Source: an uncultured Treponema sp. (GTDB lineage: Bacteria; Spirochaetota; Spirochaetia; Treponematales; Treponemataceae). Taken from it: a stretch of DNA of 32,012 nt. Positions 1 through 9,575 of the stretch are shown here, piece after piece. Each line of letters begins with the position of its first letter. Within the stretch, counting starts at the first letter, position 1. Location: contig CAMWIU010000010.1 of the NCBI GenBank assembly GCA_947174385.1, positions 1 through 32,012 of the forward strand, given 5' to 3'. The notes beneath the pieces were generated by a model. That model searched no databases. It was not told the DNA's origin and saw only the letters and a list, made by a program, of their open reading frames with translations. Made by a program: the position numbers and the translations under genes.

Positions 1-109
1 CTGAAAAACGCCATTTTGCAACGCAGTGAAAAATGGCAGTGAATAAGCGAGTTTTCGCAGAAAACTCGTCATTAAAATAGGCAACGCCATTTTAGTTGCC
101 TATTTTAAT
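1..109. repeat. Tandem hairpin element: GCCATTTT 10-17/AAAATGGC 30-37; CGAGTTTTC 48-56/GAAAACTCG 60-68; ATTAAAATAGGCAAC 71-85/GTTGCCTATTTTAAT 95-109
   Basis: Three consecutive inverted repeats read directly from sequence; the third is a perfect 15-bp stem with 9-nt loop. Related copy at 17738-17825. Confidence 0.8.
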
Positions 110-187
110 TGTCCATATTTTTTCAGCGATGAATCCACAAAAGCCAACTACGAAATAAAATCTCGCGGCGGCTTTCAGATTCATTCC

Positions 188-1075
188 TCAATATTTTACT
201 TTTCCTTCCGCCACGGCTTTGAGATGCACTCCATACGGAGACTTGCCGTAATTTTCGGCGGACTTTAAAAGTCCTTCTTTGTCAATCCATTGATTGATGA
301 ACGCGATTTCCTCGGGAGCCGAAATTTCGATGCCTTGACGGTTTTGCACCATTTGGACAAAATTCGAAGCGTCAAGAAGGCTGTCCATCGTTCCTGTGTC
401 AAGCCACGCGAAACCGCGCCCGAAAATCCGAACATCAAGCAAACTTTCGTCAAGATACATTTCATTCAATGTGGTGATTTCCAATTCTCCGCGAGCAGAA
501 GGTTTGACTTGATTCGCTTTTTTGCTCACGCCTGCCGGATAGAAATACAAGCCCGTTACGGCATAATTGCTTTTCGGGGCGGACGGCTTTTCTTCGATGG
601 AAAGTGCCTTGCCGTTTTCATCAAAATCGACAACGCCGAAACGCTCCGGGTCGGGCACATAATAGCCGAAAACAGTCGCGCGATTGTTTTCTTCCGCATT
701 TTTTTTGGCATTGCGAAGAATCGTTCCAAATCCATTGCCATAAAAAATATTGTCGCCAAGCACCATTGCGCAAGCATCATCGCCAATGAAATCTTCGCCG
801 AGGATGAACGCCTGCGCAAGTCCATCGGGACTCGGCTGCACTTTGTAGCTCAAATTGATTCCATATTGCGAACCATCGCCGAGCAATTTTTCAAAATTGG
901 GAAGATCCGCCGGAGTGGAAATTATGAGGATGTCCCGTATGCCCGCGAGCATAAGCGTGGACAGCGGATAAAAAATCATTGGCTTGTCATAAACGGGCAA
1001 AAGTTGTTTTGATGTCACTTTTGTAAGCGGATAAAGTCTTGTGCCAGATCCGCCGGCAAGGATGATTCCTTTCAT
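188..1075 (-). CDS. rfbA: Glucose-1-phosphate thymidylyltransferase
   Basis: [46 protein letters not shown] is the characteristic RmlA nucleotidyltransferase N-terminus; full length 295 aa. Confidence 0.96.
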   Translation of the reverse strand: MKGIILAGGSGTRLYPLTKVTSKQLLPVYDKPMIFYPLSTLMLAGIRDILIISTPADLPNFEKLLGDGSQYGINLSYKVQPSPDGLAQAFILGEDFIGDDACAMVLGDNIFYGNGFGTILRNAKKNAEENNRATVFGYYVPDPERFGVVDFDENGKALSIEEKPSAPKSNYAVTGLYFYPAGVSKKANQVKPSARGELEITTLNEMYLDESLLDVRIFGRGFAWLDTGTMDSLLDASNFVQMVQNRQGIEISAPEEIAFINQWIDKEGLLKSAENYGKSPYGVHLKAVAEGKVKY

Positions 1076-1104
1076 AAAAATTTCTCCTTAAAAGAATATG
1101 ATAA

Positions 1105-2037
1105 TTGAAAAAAGCATTTGCGTCAATGCGCGATGAAAACAGTTTGTTTGAATGGCAAATTGTTCGAGAATCGCGTCTTGCGAAAAAGCGAAAAATTTTT
1201 TTCAAAAAGAAACTTGCAAATCCGCGAATTTCGGTTTATCATAAAAATGTGGATATAAATTTCTACGGCGGCTTTTACAAAAAATGCGAGTCGGAGGGCT
1301 TTCGAATCAACATTCCCGAGGGAACGTTCGAATGGGTTCTCCTGCATTTTTATTCGCCGATGGTGATTACTCTCGGCGAGCGCAGAATCGAAACTCAGGC
1401 AAATGCGTGCATTTTGTACAAGCCCGGCACGCCGCAGGATTATTACGGCCGCTTCGGGAAATTCGAAAACGACTACATCAGATTCCGCACGCCTCCGCAG
1501 GACAGGAGTTTTTACAAGGATTTCAATTTGCCTGTGGACGAAGTTTTTTATGTGAAAGATTCCGACGTGATAAAAACCGAAATGCAGAACATCACTTGGC
1601 TTCTCACCGACAAGGGCGCGAATCACGACTACGAGCTTACGAAGAACGCGATCGGCGTGCTCAAGAAGCTTCAGTGCGCGAGAATTTTTCCCGACCAAAA
1701 GGCGCAGCGCGAAAGCGAGACGCTTTTTCGGCTCGAACAATTGCGCGGCGAAATAAGGCGCAATCCCGAAAAATGGACTGTGCGTGCGATGAGCGAGAAT
1801 TTCTTTTTGACGCGAAGCCACTTTTCGGTTTTGTACAAGGAAAGTTTCGGAGTTTCGCCCGCGCAGGATTTGAAATTCTTTTTGAACGAAAAGGCAATCG
1901 CCCTTCTTTTGACAAGCGAAAAGACGATTGCGCAGATTGCCGAAATCTTGAATTATAAGGAATGCGAAAATTTTATCCGCGCCTTCAAGAAGATGAACGA
2001 CATTTCGCCGCTTCAATTCAGGAAAACGCGGAATTAA
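1105..2037 (+). CDS. AraC-family transcriptional regulator (true start uncertain, may be downstream of 1105)
   Basis: C-terminal two-helix-turn-helix pattern (WTVRAMSENFFLTRSHFSVLYKESFGVSPAQDLKFFLNEKAIALLLTSEKTIAQIAEILNYKECENFIRAFKKMNDISPLQFR). The ORF begins at a TTG without an obvious RBS. Confidence 0.85.
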   Translation: MKKAFASMRDENSLFEWQIVRESRLAKKRKIFFKKKLANPRISVYHKNVDINFYGGFYKKCESEGFRINIPEGTFEWVLLHFYSPMVITLGERRIETQANACILYKPGTPQDYYGRFGKFENDYIRFRTPPQDRSFYKDFNLPVDEVFYVKDSDVIKTEMQNITWLLTDKGANHDYELTKNAIGVLKKLQCARIFPDQKAQRESETLFRLEQLRGEIRRNPEKWTVRAMSENFFLTRSHFSVLYKESFGVSPAQDLKFFLNEKAIALLLTSEKTIAQIAEILNYKECENFIRAFKKMNDISPLQFRKTRN

Positions 2038-2040
2038 AAT

Positions 2041-3093
2041 TTACGCCTTGTCTTTGTTCTTGCGCGAAAGCACGATGCTTTGAATCAGCAGGAACAAGCA
2101 AATCATAAACGCCACTGTGATGTTCGTCCACCACGCTTCGTCAAGTCCGAGCGACGAGACGATGTTCTTTATCGTTGCGAGCGAAAGCACTCCGAAGAAA
2201 GTTCCGGCGATGTTGCCGACGCCTCCAGTGAGCATCGTGCCGCCGATAATCGAGGACGCTATGGCGTTCATTTCCGCGCCAGCCGCGTGCGATGGCGAGC
2301 CAGATCCGACGTGCAAAAAGTAGACGAATCCGCCCACCGCCGCAAGCATGCTGCAAATGAAATGCGCCAAGAATCTCGTGCGGCGCACGTTTATTCCGAG
2401 CATGTTCGCGCTTTGCGCGTTTCCGCCCACCGCGTAGAAATTCCGCCCGAGCTTCGTTTTTCGCAGGACGAAGAAAAGCAGGACAACTACGAGAATCGCG
2501 ACAATCGCGCCGATTTCAACGTAAGCCGGAATCCATTTACCAAGTTTGTTCGTCGAGCCGACGCCCGGAACATAAATCCTTGTTTCCACGAGCTTTACGA
2601 ACGCTTCGTTTTGGACATTGAACTGCGTGGAATTGACGATGGTCGTCATTCCCTTGGCAAAGAACATTCCCGCGAGCGTTACGATGAAAGGCTGAATGTC
2701 GAGGAACGCCACCAAATATCCTTGCACAAGTCCGAACGCCGCGCCAATCAAAAGCGCGATTGCGATCGCGCCGCCAACGTTTCCGCCCTTGAAGTCAAGG
2801 TGAACCGCGCAGCACATGCAAACCAAAGCCGTCATCGTTCCCACGGAAATGTCGATTCCGCCGGTAATCATCACGAGGCTCAATCCGCACGAAAGAATTA
2901 TCAGCGATGCGTTTTCGTTGAGCATGTTGAAAAATGTCTGAGGCTTGCGGAATCCCGCGCCCAAGAAAATTATCGAGCACAGATACATCACCGCGAAAAC
3001 CACAACCGTAATCAAAAGCAGCAAATTCGTGTCCGAAAGCGGCTTCTTTTTCGCAAGACCTTCGTTCAATTTTACGTTTGTCGAATTTTCCAT
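2041..3093 (-). CDS. yjfF: Sugar ABC transporter permease (YjfF/RbsC-like)
   Basis: Multi-TM permease with GGIDISVGTMTAL and GGNAQSANMLGINVRRTR motifs; last gene of a Q-R-T-F-like operon. Confidence 0.85.
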   Translation of the reverse strand: MENSTNVKLNEGLAKKKPLSDTNLLLLITVVVFAVMYLCSIIFLGAGFRKPQTFFNMLNENASLIILSCGLSLVMITGGIDISVGTMTALVCMCCAVHLDFKGGNVGGAIAIALLIGAAFGLVQGYLVAFLDIQPFIVTLAGMFFAKGMTTIVNSTQFNVQNEAFVKLVETRIYVPGVGSTNKLGKWIPAYVEIGAIVAILVVVLLFFVLRKTKLGRNFYAVGGNAQSANMLGINVRRTRFLAHFICSMLAAVGGFVYFLHVGSGSPSHAAGAEMNAIASSIIGGTMLTGGVGNIAGTFFGVLSLATIKNIVSSLGLDEAWWTNITVAFMICLFLLIQSIVLSRKNKDKA

Positions 3094-4188
3094 TTAGTTG
3101 CCTCCTTGCGCTGCCGCCGCGAGTTTTTTCGCGCCGATTTTTTTGGAAAGCGCGGCCATTTTTTCGCGGAAAACCGGCGCGCTGATTATTACGAGCACGA
3201 TTACGACGACCGCCTTGTACGCTGGAAGCGCGGTGGAAGCCACGTTGAATTTGAAAAGCGTCGTCGTCAAGAATTGAATCACATACGCGCCCAAAATCGA
3301 AGCCCAAATGTTGAACTTTCCGCCGCTCAATGCGTTTCCGCCCAAAGCGACCGCCAAAATCGCGTCCATTTCAATGTCCTTCGCGATGACCGAATAATTT
3401 ATCGATGAAATTCGGCTCACCTTGATGAATCCTGCCACCGCCACGCAAAGTCCCATAAAAACGTATGTCACGAATTTTATGAATTGCGGATCGATTCCGT
3501 TCAAGCGCGATGACGATGCGTTGATTCCGACCGACTGCGCGTAAAGTCCGAGCGTCGTGAATTTCAAAATCAAGATCGTTATCGCGATGCAGATTATCGC
3601 GATGAAAATCGGCGTGGGAATCGGAATTCCCGGAATGTAATTTCCGAAGTACGCGAAACGCGGCTCGCTCACGATTGGAAGCGCGTTGTTGTTTATCCAG
3701 GCGGCGATCGAACGTCCCGCCGTAAACAGAATGAGCGTTGCGACCATCGGCTGAATCTTGAAGTATGCCACAAGCATTCCGTTGAACGCGCCGAAAAGCA
3801 TTGACACAATGCACGCGATCAAAAACGCAACGATTATCGGAGCCTGCAAAGTTTCGGGTCGCGCCTCAGTTCCGCAAAGCACGCGCAGCACGACGCTTCC
3901 CGCGATCGCAATTACCGCGCCCACGGAAATGTCCTGTCCGCCCGAAGCCGCCGTCACGAGCGTCATTCCCAAGGCGAGAATCGCCAGTTCCGAAGCGTTG
4001 TCCAAAATCGTAATCAAGTAGCCCGAAAGCACGGGATTTCCGTCGCTGTTCTGGCCAATCGTGATTTTGAAGAACGAAGGATCGGCAATCAAATTGAAGA
4101 TTACCAAAATCAAAAGGGCCGCAAGCGGAATGAAAATCTGCTTTTTGAAAAGGCCCATGACAATTTCCTTTGGATTTTTGGAATTCAT
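3094..4188 (-). CDS. ytfT: Sugar ABC transporter permease (YtfT-like)
   Basis: RbsC-type permease (ASGGQDISVGAVIAIAGSVV, AVALGGNALSGGKFNI); ATGA-type overlap with the upstream ATPase gene. Confidence 0.85.
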   Translation of the reverse strand: MNSKNPKEIVMGLFKKQIFIPLAALLILVIFNLIADPSFFKITIGQNSDGNPVLSGYLITILDNASELAILALGMTLVTAASGGQDISVGAVIAIAGSVVLRVLCGTEARPETLQAPIIVAFLIACIVSMLFGAFNGMLVAYFKIQPMVATLILFTAGRSIAAWINNNALPIVSEPRFAYFGNYIPGIPIPTPIFIAIICIAITILILKFTTLGLYAQSVGINASSSRLNGIDPQFIKFVTYVFMGLCVAVAGFIKVSRISSINYSVIAKDIEMDAILAVALGGNALSGGKFNIWASILGAYVIQFLTTTLFKFNVASTALPAYKAVVVIVLVIISAPVFREKMAALSKKIGAKKLAAAAQGGN

Positions 4189-5696
4189 TTTTCTCCTCCC
4201 GCGATTGTCGCCATAATTTTAGATTGAGTCAAATCTTCGCCTTTGAGCTCGCCCACTTGCTTCAAGTCGCGCATGACGACGAGGCGAGAACAAGTGCGCA
4301 GCATTTCGTCGATTTCGGAAGAAATGAAGGTGACGCTTTTTCCTTCCTTCGCAAGCTTGAGCACGAGTTCCTGAATTTCGGTTTTCGTGCCGATGTCGAT
4401 TCCGCGCGTCGGCTCGTCCAAAATCAAATATTGCGGATCGGAAAGAAGCGCGCGCGCCAAAAGGACTTTCTGCTGGTTTCCGCCCGAAAGCGATTTTATT
4501 GGCGTGTCCGCGCTCGCGGTTTTTATTTCCAAAAGCTTGATGTATTCTTCGGCGAACGCCTGCGCCTTCGCGTAGGAAATCGGCTTGAAAAATCCTTTCA
4601 GAACTTGCAAAGCCAAAATTATGTTGTCGCGGACAGAAAGGTCTCCCACAATTCCATCGTGCTTTCTGTCTTCGGGAAGATAGCTGATTCCTTTTTTCAT
4701 CGCGTCGATTGGGCGGGAAATTTTCGCGGGCTTTCCGTTCACTTTGACTTTTCCGCCGAAGACTTTGTCCGCGCCGTAAATCGCGCGAACGCTTTCGCTT
4801 CGTCCCGAGCCTAAAAGTCCCGTGAATCCGTTCACTTCGCCCTTGTAAATTGAGAAGTCGAACGGCTTTACGCCGGACGCGCTGCAAAGCGATTCCGCCT
4901 GGTAAACCGGAACTTCGCCCGGAGCGCAGGAAAACGATTCGGGCTTTTTCACCGTGGAAAGTCCGTCCAAAGCCTTGCCGAGCATTTTCGAGACAAGCTC
5001 GACTTTCGGCAAATCCTTGATTTCGTATTCGCCCACCAATTTTCCGTCGCGCAAAACCGTGATTCTGTCGCAGACTTCGTAGACTTGTTCCAAAAAGTGC
5101 GTCACGAAAATTATTCCGACGCCTTTCGCCTTTAGTCCGAGCATCAGCTTGAAAAGCTTCGCCACTTCGTTGTCGTCAAGCGAGGATGTCGGCTCGTCGA
5201 GAATGAGGATTTTGCATTCCATATCGACGGCGCGAGCGATGGCGACCATTTGCTGGATCGCGATGGAGCAGCTCGAAAGTTGCGCCGTCGGCTCGACCGG
5301 GATTTGCAGTTCGTTCAAAATCTTCGCGGCATCCGCGTTCATTTTTTTCCAATCCACGAACGCGCCTTTCGTGCGGCCGATGTACATATTTTCCGCCACG
5401 GTCAAATTGTTGCAAAGCGTTATTTCCTGATAGACCGTGCTGATTCCGACTTTTTGCGCGTCTTCGGGCGAGCGGATGTTCACGGCGTTTTCAAAGCCTT
5501 TTACAAAAACCGTGCCTTCGTCTTTCGGATGAACGCCCGTCAAAACTTTTATAAGCGTGGATTTTCCAGCTCCGTTTTCGCCCATGAGCGCGTGGATTTC
5601 GCCCTGCCTCAAAGTAAAGTCCACATTTTGAAGCGCCTTCACTCCTGGAAAACTTTTGAAAATTCCGCGCATTTCCAAAACGGAATTGTCCTGCAT
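4185..5696 (-). CDS. ytfR: Sugar ABC transporter ATP-binding protein (YtfR-like, two ABC domains)
   Basis: Walker A GENGAGKSTLIKVLTGV; Walker B ILILDEPTSSL and YLILDEPTRGIDIGTK; second-domain signature LSGGNQQKVLLARAL. Confidence 0.93.
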   Translation of the reverse strand: MQDNSVLEMRGIFKSFPGVKALQNVDFTLRQGEIHALMGENGAGKSTLIKVLTGVHPKDEGTVFVKGFENAVNIRSPEDAQKVGISTVYQEITLCNNLTVAENMYIGRTKGAFVDWKKMNADAAKILNELQIPVEPTAQLSSCSIAIQQMVAIARAVDMECKILILDEPTSSLDDNEVAKLFKLMLGLKAKGVGIIFVTHFLEQVYEVCDRITVLRDGKLVGEYEIKDLPKVELVSKMLGKALDGLSTVKKPESFSCAPGEVPVYQAESLCSASGVKPFDFSIYKGEVNGFTGLLGSGRSESVRAIYGADKVFGGKVKVNGKPAKISRPIDAMKKGISYLPEDRKHDGIVGDLSVRDNIILALQVLKGFFKPISYAKAQAFAEEYIKLLEIKTASADTPIKSLSGGNQQKVLLARALLSDPQYLILDEPTRGIDIGTKTEIQELVLKLAKEGKSVTFISSEIDEMLRTCSRLVVMRDLKQVGELKGEDLTQSKIMATIAGGEK

Positions 5697-5808
5697 ATTC
5701 CCTCCATAATCGAAAATCGAATATTAAAATCCAAGAGCGATTTTGGACAGAAACTTCGTTGCCGGCACAAAACCGCGATTGGCAGTTTTAGATTTTTTGC
5801 AAAAAAAT

Positions 5809-5851
5809 AAGGCGGGAACGGAATTCCAAAAAAATTCCGAAATCCCGCCTT
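5809..5851 (-). terminator. Intrinsic terminator/attenuator between the binding-protein and ATPase genes
   Basis: AAGGCGGGA 5809-5817 pairs with TCCCGCCTT 5843-5851, inner stem GGAATT/AATTCC; followed on the minus strand by TTATTTTTTT. Confidence 0.85.
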
Positions 5852-5867
5852 CAAATTTCAAGAAAAA

Positions 5868-6815
5868 TTAGATGCCGTATTGGTCAACATCTTTTTTCGT
5901 GATTGTCTTCGCGTCGAAGCCTTTTTCCTGCATGATGACAGTCTTCTGCGCGGGCTTCTTTCCGTTTTCCAAATCCTTGATGATTGTGTTGATGTATGAA
6001 GCCTGGAACGGATTGCACTGGCCGTCGTAGTTCCAGCGTTTCGCCAAAAGCTCTTCCAACGCCCATTTGTTGCAGTCGAATCCCATCACGACAACGTCTT
6101 TGCCGACTCCGTGAGAAATGTTCGCCTTGTCCAAAGCGGCCACCGCGCCTTTCGCCATGTCGTCGTTTTCGGCGTAAATCACGTTGAATTTTTTGCCAGA
6201 GTCGATGACAGACTGAACGATCTGCTGGGCGGTTTCCGCGTTCCATTCGGCGGTCTGCTGAGTGATCAAATTCCAGTTTGAATCGGCCTTGACTTTCGCA
6301 TCCAACGCGCCCGTGCGTCCGATTTGAGCGGCAGAACCCATAACGCCCTGAATGTGGACGACATTGTATGTGCCCAAATTCTGAGAAGCGAGCCAATCAA
6401 CGGCCGTCTTTCCTTCCTGCGCCATGTCGGAAACGATCGAAGCCTCGTAAAGGCTCGGATCCGCGTCAATCGTGCGGTCGAACAAAATCACGCGAACGCC
6501 GGCATCCTGCGCGTCCTTGAGAACGTTCGTCCAGCCAGAAGTTCCGGCGGCAGAAATCAAAAGGTAATCCACTTCGTCCTGAATGAATTTGCGCGCGGCG
6601 GCAATCTGCTCGTCATTCTTGAGACTATAGGCGAAAGAAGCGGAATATCCGTTTTTCTTCGTGAATGTGGCCTTCATGTCGCGATCGTTCGCAGTGCGGT
6701 AGCCGGATTCGTTGGGATCATTGTTGATGATTCCAACTTTGATTGTTTTTGGCTTTGCCGCGAACACGCTGGCAGCGAGAACCAAAGCCATTGAGAATAA
6801 TGCAACCTTTTTCAT
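5868..6815 (-). CDS. ytfQ: Sugar ABC transporter substrate-binding protein (YtfQ-like)
   Basis: Signal peptide MKKVALFSMALVLAASVFA, then KTIKVGIINNDPNESGYRTANDRDMKATF...; RBS GGAGG just upstream of the 6815 start (ORF track starts further upstream). Confidence 0.9.
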   Translation of the reverse strand: MKKVALFSMALVLAASVFAAKPKTIKVGIINNDPNESGYRTANDRDMKATFTKKNGYSASFAYSLKNDEQIAAARKFIQDEVDYLLISAAGTSGWTNVLKDAQDAGVRVILFDRTIDADPSLYEASIVSDMAQEGKTAVDWLASQNLGTYNVVHIQGVMGSAAQIGRTGALDAKVKADSNWNLITQQTAEWNAETAQQIVQSVIDSGKKFNVIYAENDDMAKGAVAALDKANISHGVGKDVVVMGFDCNKWALEELLAKRWNYDGQCNPFQASYINTIIKDLENGKKPAQKTVIMQEKGFDAKTITKKDVDQYGI

Positions 6816-6993
6816 AATTTCCTCCATAGGTTGAAAACGTTTTGTGAATAATTTTTCATTCACAACTAATATTTTAAGGGCGTTCCGCAAAAATTGGTAT
6901 AGTCATTTTGTTACCAATGTTGCAAAAATACTATCATTTTGTTCGGTTTCCAAACATAAAGAATGAATTTGCGAAATTTTGAAAATTTTTCGC

Positions 6994-7021
6994 TTGCGTT
7001 TTCAAAAAAATATTGTATCAT
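6994..7021 (+). promoter_or_regulatory. Candidate sigma-70 promoter for the FGGY kinase
   Basis: TTGCGT (6994-6999), 16 nt, TATCAT (7016-7021). The -10 end is only 8 nt upstream of the 7029 ATG, so either a near-leaderless transcript or the match is fortuitous. Confidence 0.4.
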
Positions 7022-7028
7022 TTTAATT

Positions 7029-8636
7029 ATGGAAAACAGCAAAATCACGCAAGAAATTTCGGAAGGAAAAGCAGTTTTGGGAATCGAGCTAGGCTCGACA
7101 AGGATAAAGGCCGTCCTCATCGATTCGGAAATGAATCCGGTGGCTTCGGGCGATTTCAGTTGGGAAAGCGTCCTTTCCGACGGAATTTGGACTTACTCTA
7201 TGGAAGAAATCCATTCGGGCGTAAAGGCGGCGTATTCCGCGCTCAAAAAGGACGTTGCGCAGAAATTCGGCGTAAAGCTTTCCCGGCTCAAGGCGATGGG
7301 AATCAGCGCGATGATGCACGGATATTTGGCGTTCGACAAAAACGGGCGGCTTTTGGTTCCGTTCCGCACTTGGCGAAACACGATCACGGCGCAGGCTTCA
7401 AAGGAACTCACGGATTTGTTCAATTTTCCGATTCCCGAGCGATGGAGCATCGCGCATTTTTACCAGGCGATTTTAAATGGCGAAGAGCATGTCGCGCAAG
7501 TCGATTATTTTACGACGCTCGCGGGCTACATTCATCAAATTCTTTGCGGGGAAAAAGTGCTCGGCGTGGGCGACGCGAGCGGAATGTTTCCAGTGGATAT
7601 GGATGCGTGTTCTTACGACAAAAAAATGCTCGACCTTTTCAACGCGAACAAAAAGGTGAAGGCCGCGATTTCGCGCCCGCTGGAAAGCCTTTTGCCGAAA
7701 GTTTTGCCGGCGGGAAAATCGGGCGGAAATCTTACGAAAGAAGGCGCGATTTGGCTCGATCCCGAAGGCGACCTTGAGCCGGGCGTTTTGCTCGCGCCTC
7801 CCGAAGGCGACGCTGGAACTGGAATGGCGGCAACGAACGCAGTTTCTCCGCGAACTGGAAACATAAGCTCAGGCACTTCGGTTTTCGCGATGGTGGTTTT
7901 GGAAAAGCCGCTTTACAAGGCATATCCCGGCGTAATTGACATTGTTGCCACTCCCGACGGAAAGCCCACGGCGATGGTTCACGTGAACACTTGCACGGCG
8001 GAATACAATAAATGGGTTTCGATTTTCGGCGAGGCCGCGAAAATCTTGGGCGCGCAATTCGGAACAGGTCAGCTTTACGACAGCATTTTGGGATGCGCCA
8101 AGGACGGCGAAAAAGATTGCGGCGGCGTTTATTCGCTCGGATACATTTCGGGCGAAAGCGTCACGGGATTTTCCGAAGGGCGGCCGATTGTCGTGCGCTC
8201 GCAGGATTGCAATTTCACTTTGCAGAATTTCATCCGAAGCCAAATCTATTCTGCCGTGGCGACGCTTCGCATCGGAATGGACGTGCTTTTTGAAGGCGAA
8301 AAAGTTCAAATTGATTCGCTCACAGGGCACGGCGGATTTTTCAAGACGGAAGGCGTGGGGCTTGAAGTGATGGCGGCCGCGATGCACACTCCGATTTCCG
8401 CGATGGAGACGGCAGGCGAGGGCGGCCCTTGGGGAATGGCTTTGCTCGCTTCTTATTCTGCGGACACGAAATCGAAGAGCCTTGGCGAATGGCTTTCGAG
8501 CGAAGTTTTTTCTTCCGCGAAAATCCGCACGGTTCGCCCTGATCCTGCGGACGAAGAAGGCTTTAACAAATGGCTTTGCGGCTACAAGGAAACTCTCAAA
8601 GTAGAACGCGCCGCAGTCGAGAATCTGAAATTCTAG
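7029..8636 (+). CDS. FGGY-family carbohydrate kinase (ribulokinase/xylulokinase-like)
   Basis: VLGIELGSTRIKAVLID N-terminal and GHGGFFKTEGVGLEVMAAAMHTPISAMETAGEGGPWGMALLASY C-terminal FGGY motifs. Confidence 0.9.
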   Translation: MENSKITQEISEGKAVLGIELGSTRIKAVLIDSEMNPVASGDFSWESVLSDGIWTYSMEEIHSGVKAAYSALKKDVAQKFGVKLSRLKAMGISAMMHGYLAFDKNGRLLVPFRTWRNTITAQASKELTDLFNFPIPERWSIAHFYQAILNGEEHVAQVDYFTTLAGYIHQILCGEKVLGVGDASGMFPVDMDACSYDKKMLDLFNANKKVKAAISRPLESLLPKVLPAGKSGGNLTKEGAIWLDPEGDLEPGVLLAPPEGDAGTGMAATNAVSPRTGNISSGTSVFAMVVLEKPLYKAYPGVIDIVATPDGKPTAMVHVNTCTAEYNKWVSIFGEAAKILGAQFGTGQLYDSILGCAKDGEKDCGGVYSLGYISGESVTGFSEGRPIVVRSQDCNFTLQNFIRSQIYSAVATLRIGMDVLFEGEKVQIDSLTGHGGFFKTEGVGLEVMAAAMHTPISAMETAGEGGPWGMALLASYSADTKSKSLGEWLSSEVFSSAKIRTVRPDPADEEGFNKWLCGYKETLKVERAAVENLKF

Positions 8637-8651
8637 ATTTTTTGAAAAAAA

Positions 8652-8836
8652 CGCGCTGCAAAACAGCGCGGCGTTTTATTAGGAGATATGATAAAAAGTT
8701 GCCTGAAATGTCGTCAACTTTTTATCATGACAAGTTTCCGTTGGAAACTTGCATATCAAATGCCACTTCTCATTTCATTACGAAGTGGCATAAAAAGTCA
8801 AGAAAGAAAGTTGCAACTTTCTTCTTGACTTTTTAT
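8652..8836. repeat. Array of five consecutive hairpins in the kinase-araD intergenic region
   Basis: CGCGCTG/CAGCGCG 8652-8670; ATGATAAAAAGTTG 8688-8701/CAACTTTTTATCAT 8715-8728; CAAGTTTCC 8731-8739/GGAAACTTG 8743-8751; TGCCACTTC 8761-8769/GAAGTGGCA 8782-8790; AAAAAGTCAAGAAAGAAAGTTG/CAACTTTCTTCTTGACTTTTT approx 8792-8834 with one bulge. Confidence 0.85.
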
Positions 8837-8849
8837 AGGAGAAAATGCT

Positions 8850-9566
8850 ATGTCAAAATATTCCGAATTGAAACAGCAGGCTTACGAAGCGAACATGCAA
8901 ATCCCGGCTCAGCATCTCGCGCTTTATACTTGGGGCAACGTGAGCGCGTTCGACAAGGACGCGGCCGTTTTCGCAATCAAGCCGAGCGGAGTTCCTTATC
9001 CTGAACTTTCTGCCGAAAGCATGGTCATTGTCGATGTGGAAGGAAATATTGTGGAAGGAAAATTGCGCCCTTCAAGCGACACGCCGACCCACGCCGTTTT
9101 GTACAAGGAATTCGCGCTTTGCGACGGCGCAAAAATCGGCGGAATAATCCACACGCATTCGACGTTCGCCGTGAGCTGGGCGCAGGCCGTCCGCGAGATT
9201 CCGCTTTTCGGAACGACGCATGCCGACCACATTCAGACGGCAGTTCCGTGCACTCCGTACCTTTCCCGCGAAGCCGTCCAAAACGATTACGAAAAGGAAA
9301 CGGGAAATCTAATCGTGAGCCATTTCCGCGAGCGCAAGCTCAATCCCGAAGAAGTGACGATGGTTTTGGTGGGCGGACACGGGCCTTTCGCGTGGGGCGG
9401 CACTGCCGAAAAATCAGTCTACAACGCCGCCGTGCTTGAGGAAGTGGCGCACATGGCGATGAACACGCTGCAAATCCGCGCGGAGCAAAAGCCGCTTCCG
9501 GACTACATCATCGAAAAGCACTATTCGCGAAAGCACGGCCCGAACGCATATTACGGACAAAAATAA
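8850..9566 (+). CDS. araD: L-ribulose-5-phosphate 4-epimerase (class II aldolase family)
   Basis: LALYTWGNVSAFD, IKPSGVPY, GIIHTHSTFAVSWAQA, GTTHADHIQTAVPCTPYL, and VGGHGPFAWG motifs of AraD-type epimerases; AGGAG RBS upstream. Confidence 0.93.
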   Translation: MSKYSELKQQAYEANMQIPAQHLALYTWGNVSAFDKDAAVFAIKPSGVPYPELSAESMVIVDVEGNIVEGKLRPSSDTPTHAVLYKEFALCDGAKIGGIIHTHSTFAVSWAQAVREIPLFGTTHADHIQTAVPCTPYLSREAVQNDYEKETGNLIVSHFRERKLNPEEVTMVLVGGHGPFAWGGTAEKSVYNAAVLEEVAHMAMNTLQIRAEQKPLPDYIIEKHYSRKHGPNAYYGQK

Positions 9567-9575
9567 TTTTCACCG

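Noticed and set aside
1-110. Integron attC site (Treponema can carry integrons)
   Set aside because: Neighbouring genes are ordinary chromosomal genes rather than cassettes, no integrase is visible, and the arms do not match a clear RYYYAAC/GTTRRRY core arrangement.
2080-3408. Long antisense ORFs such as 2080..3408 (+), 1123..2016 (-), 17790..19100 (+), 29644..30834 (-)
   Set aside because: They lie opposite well-supported genes, have R/H/F-rich shadow-ORF composition, no family motifs and no RBS; they follow from codon bias.
8652-8836. CRISPR array
   Set aside because: Units are different hairpins, not a constant repeat with unique spacers; no cas genes in the window.
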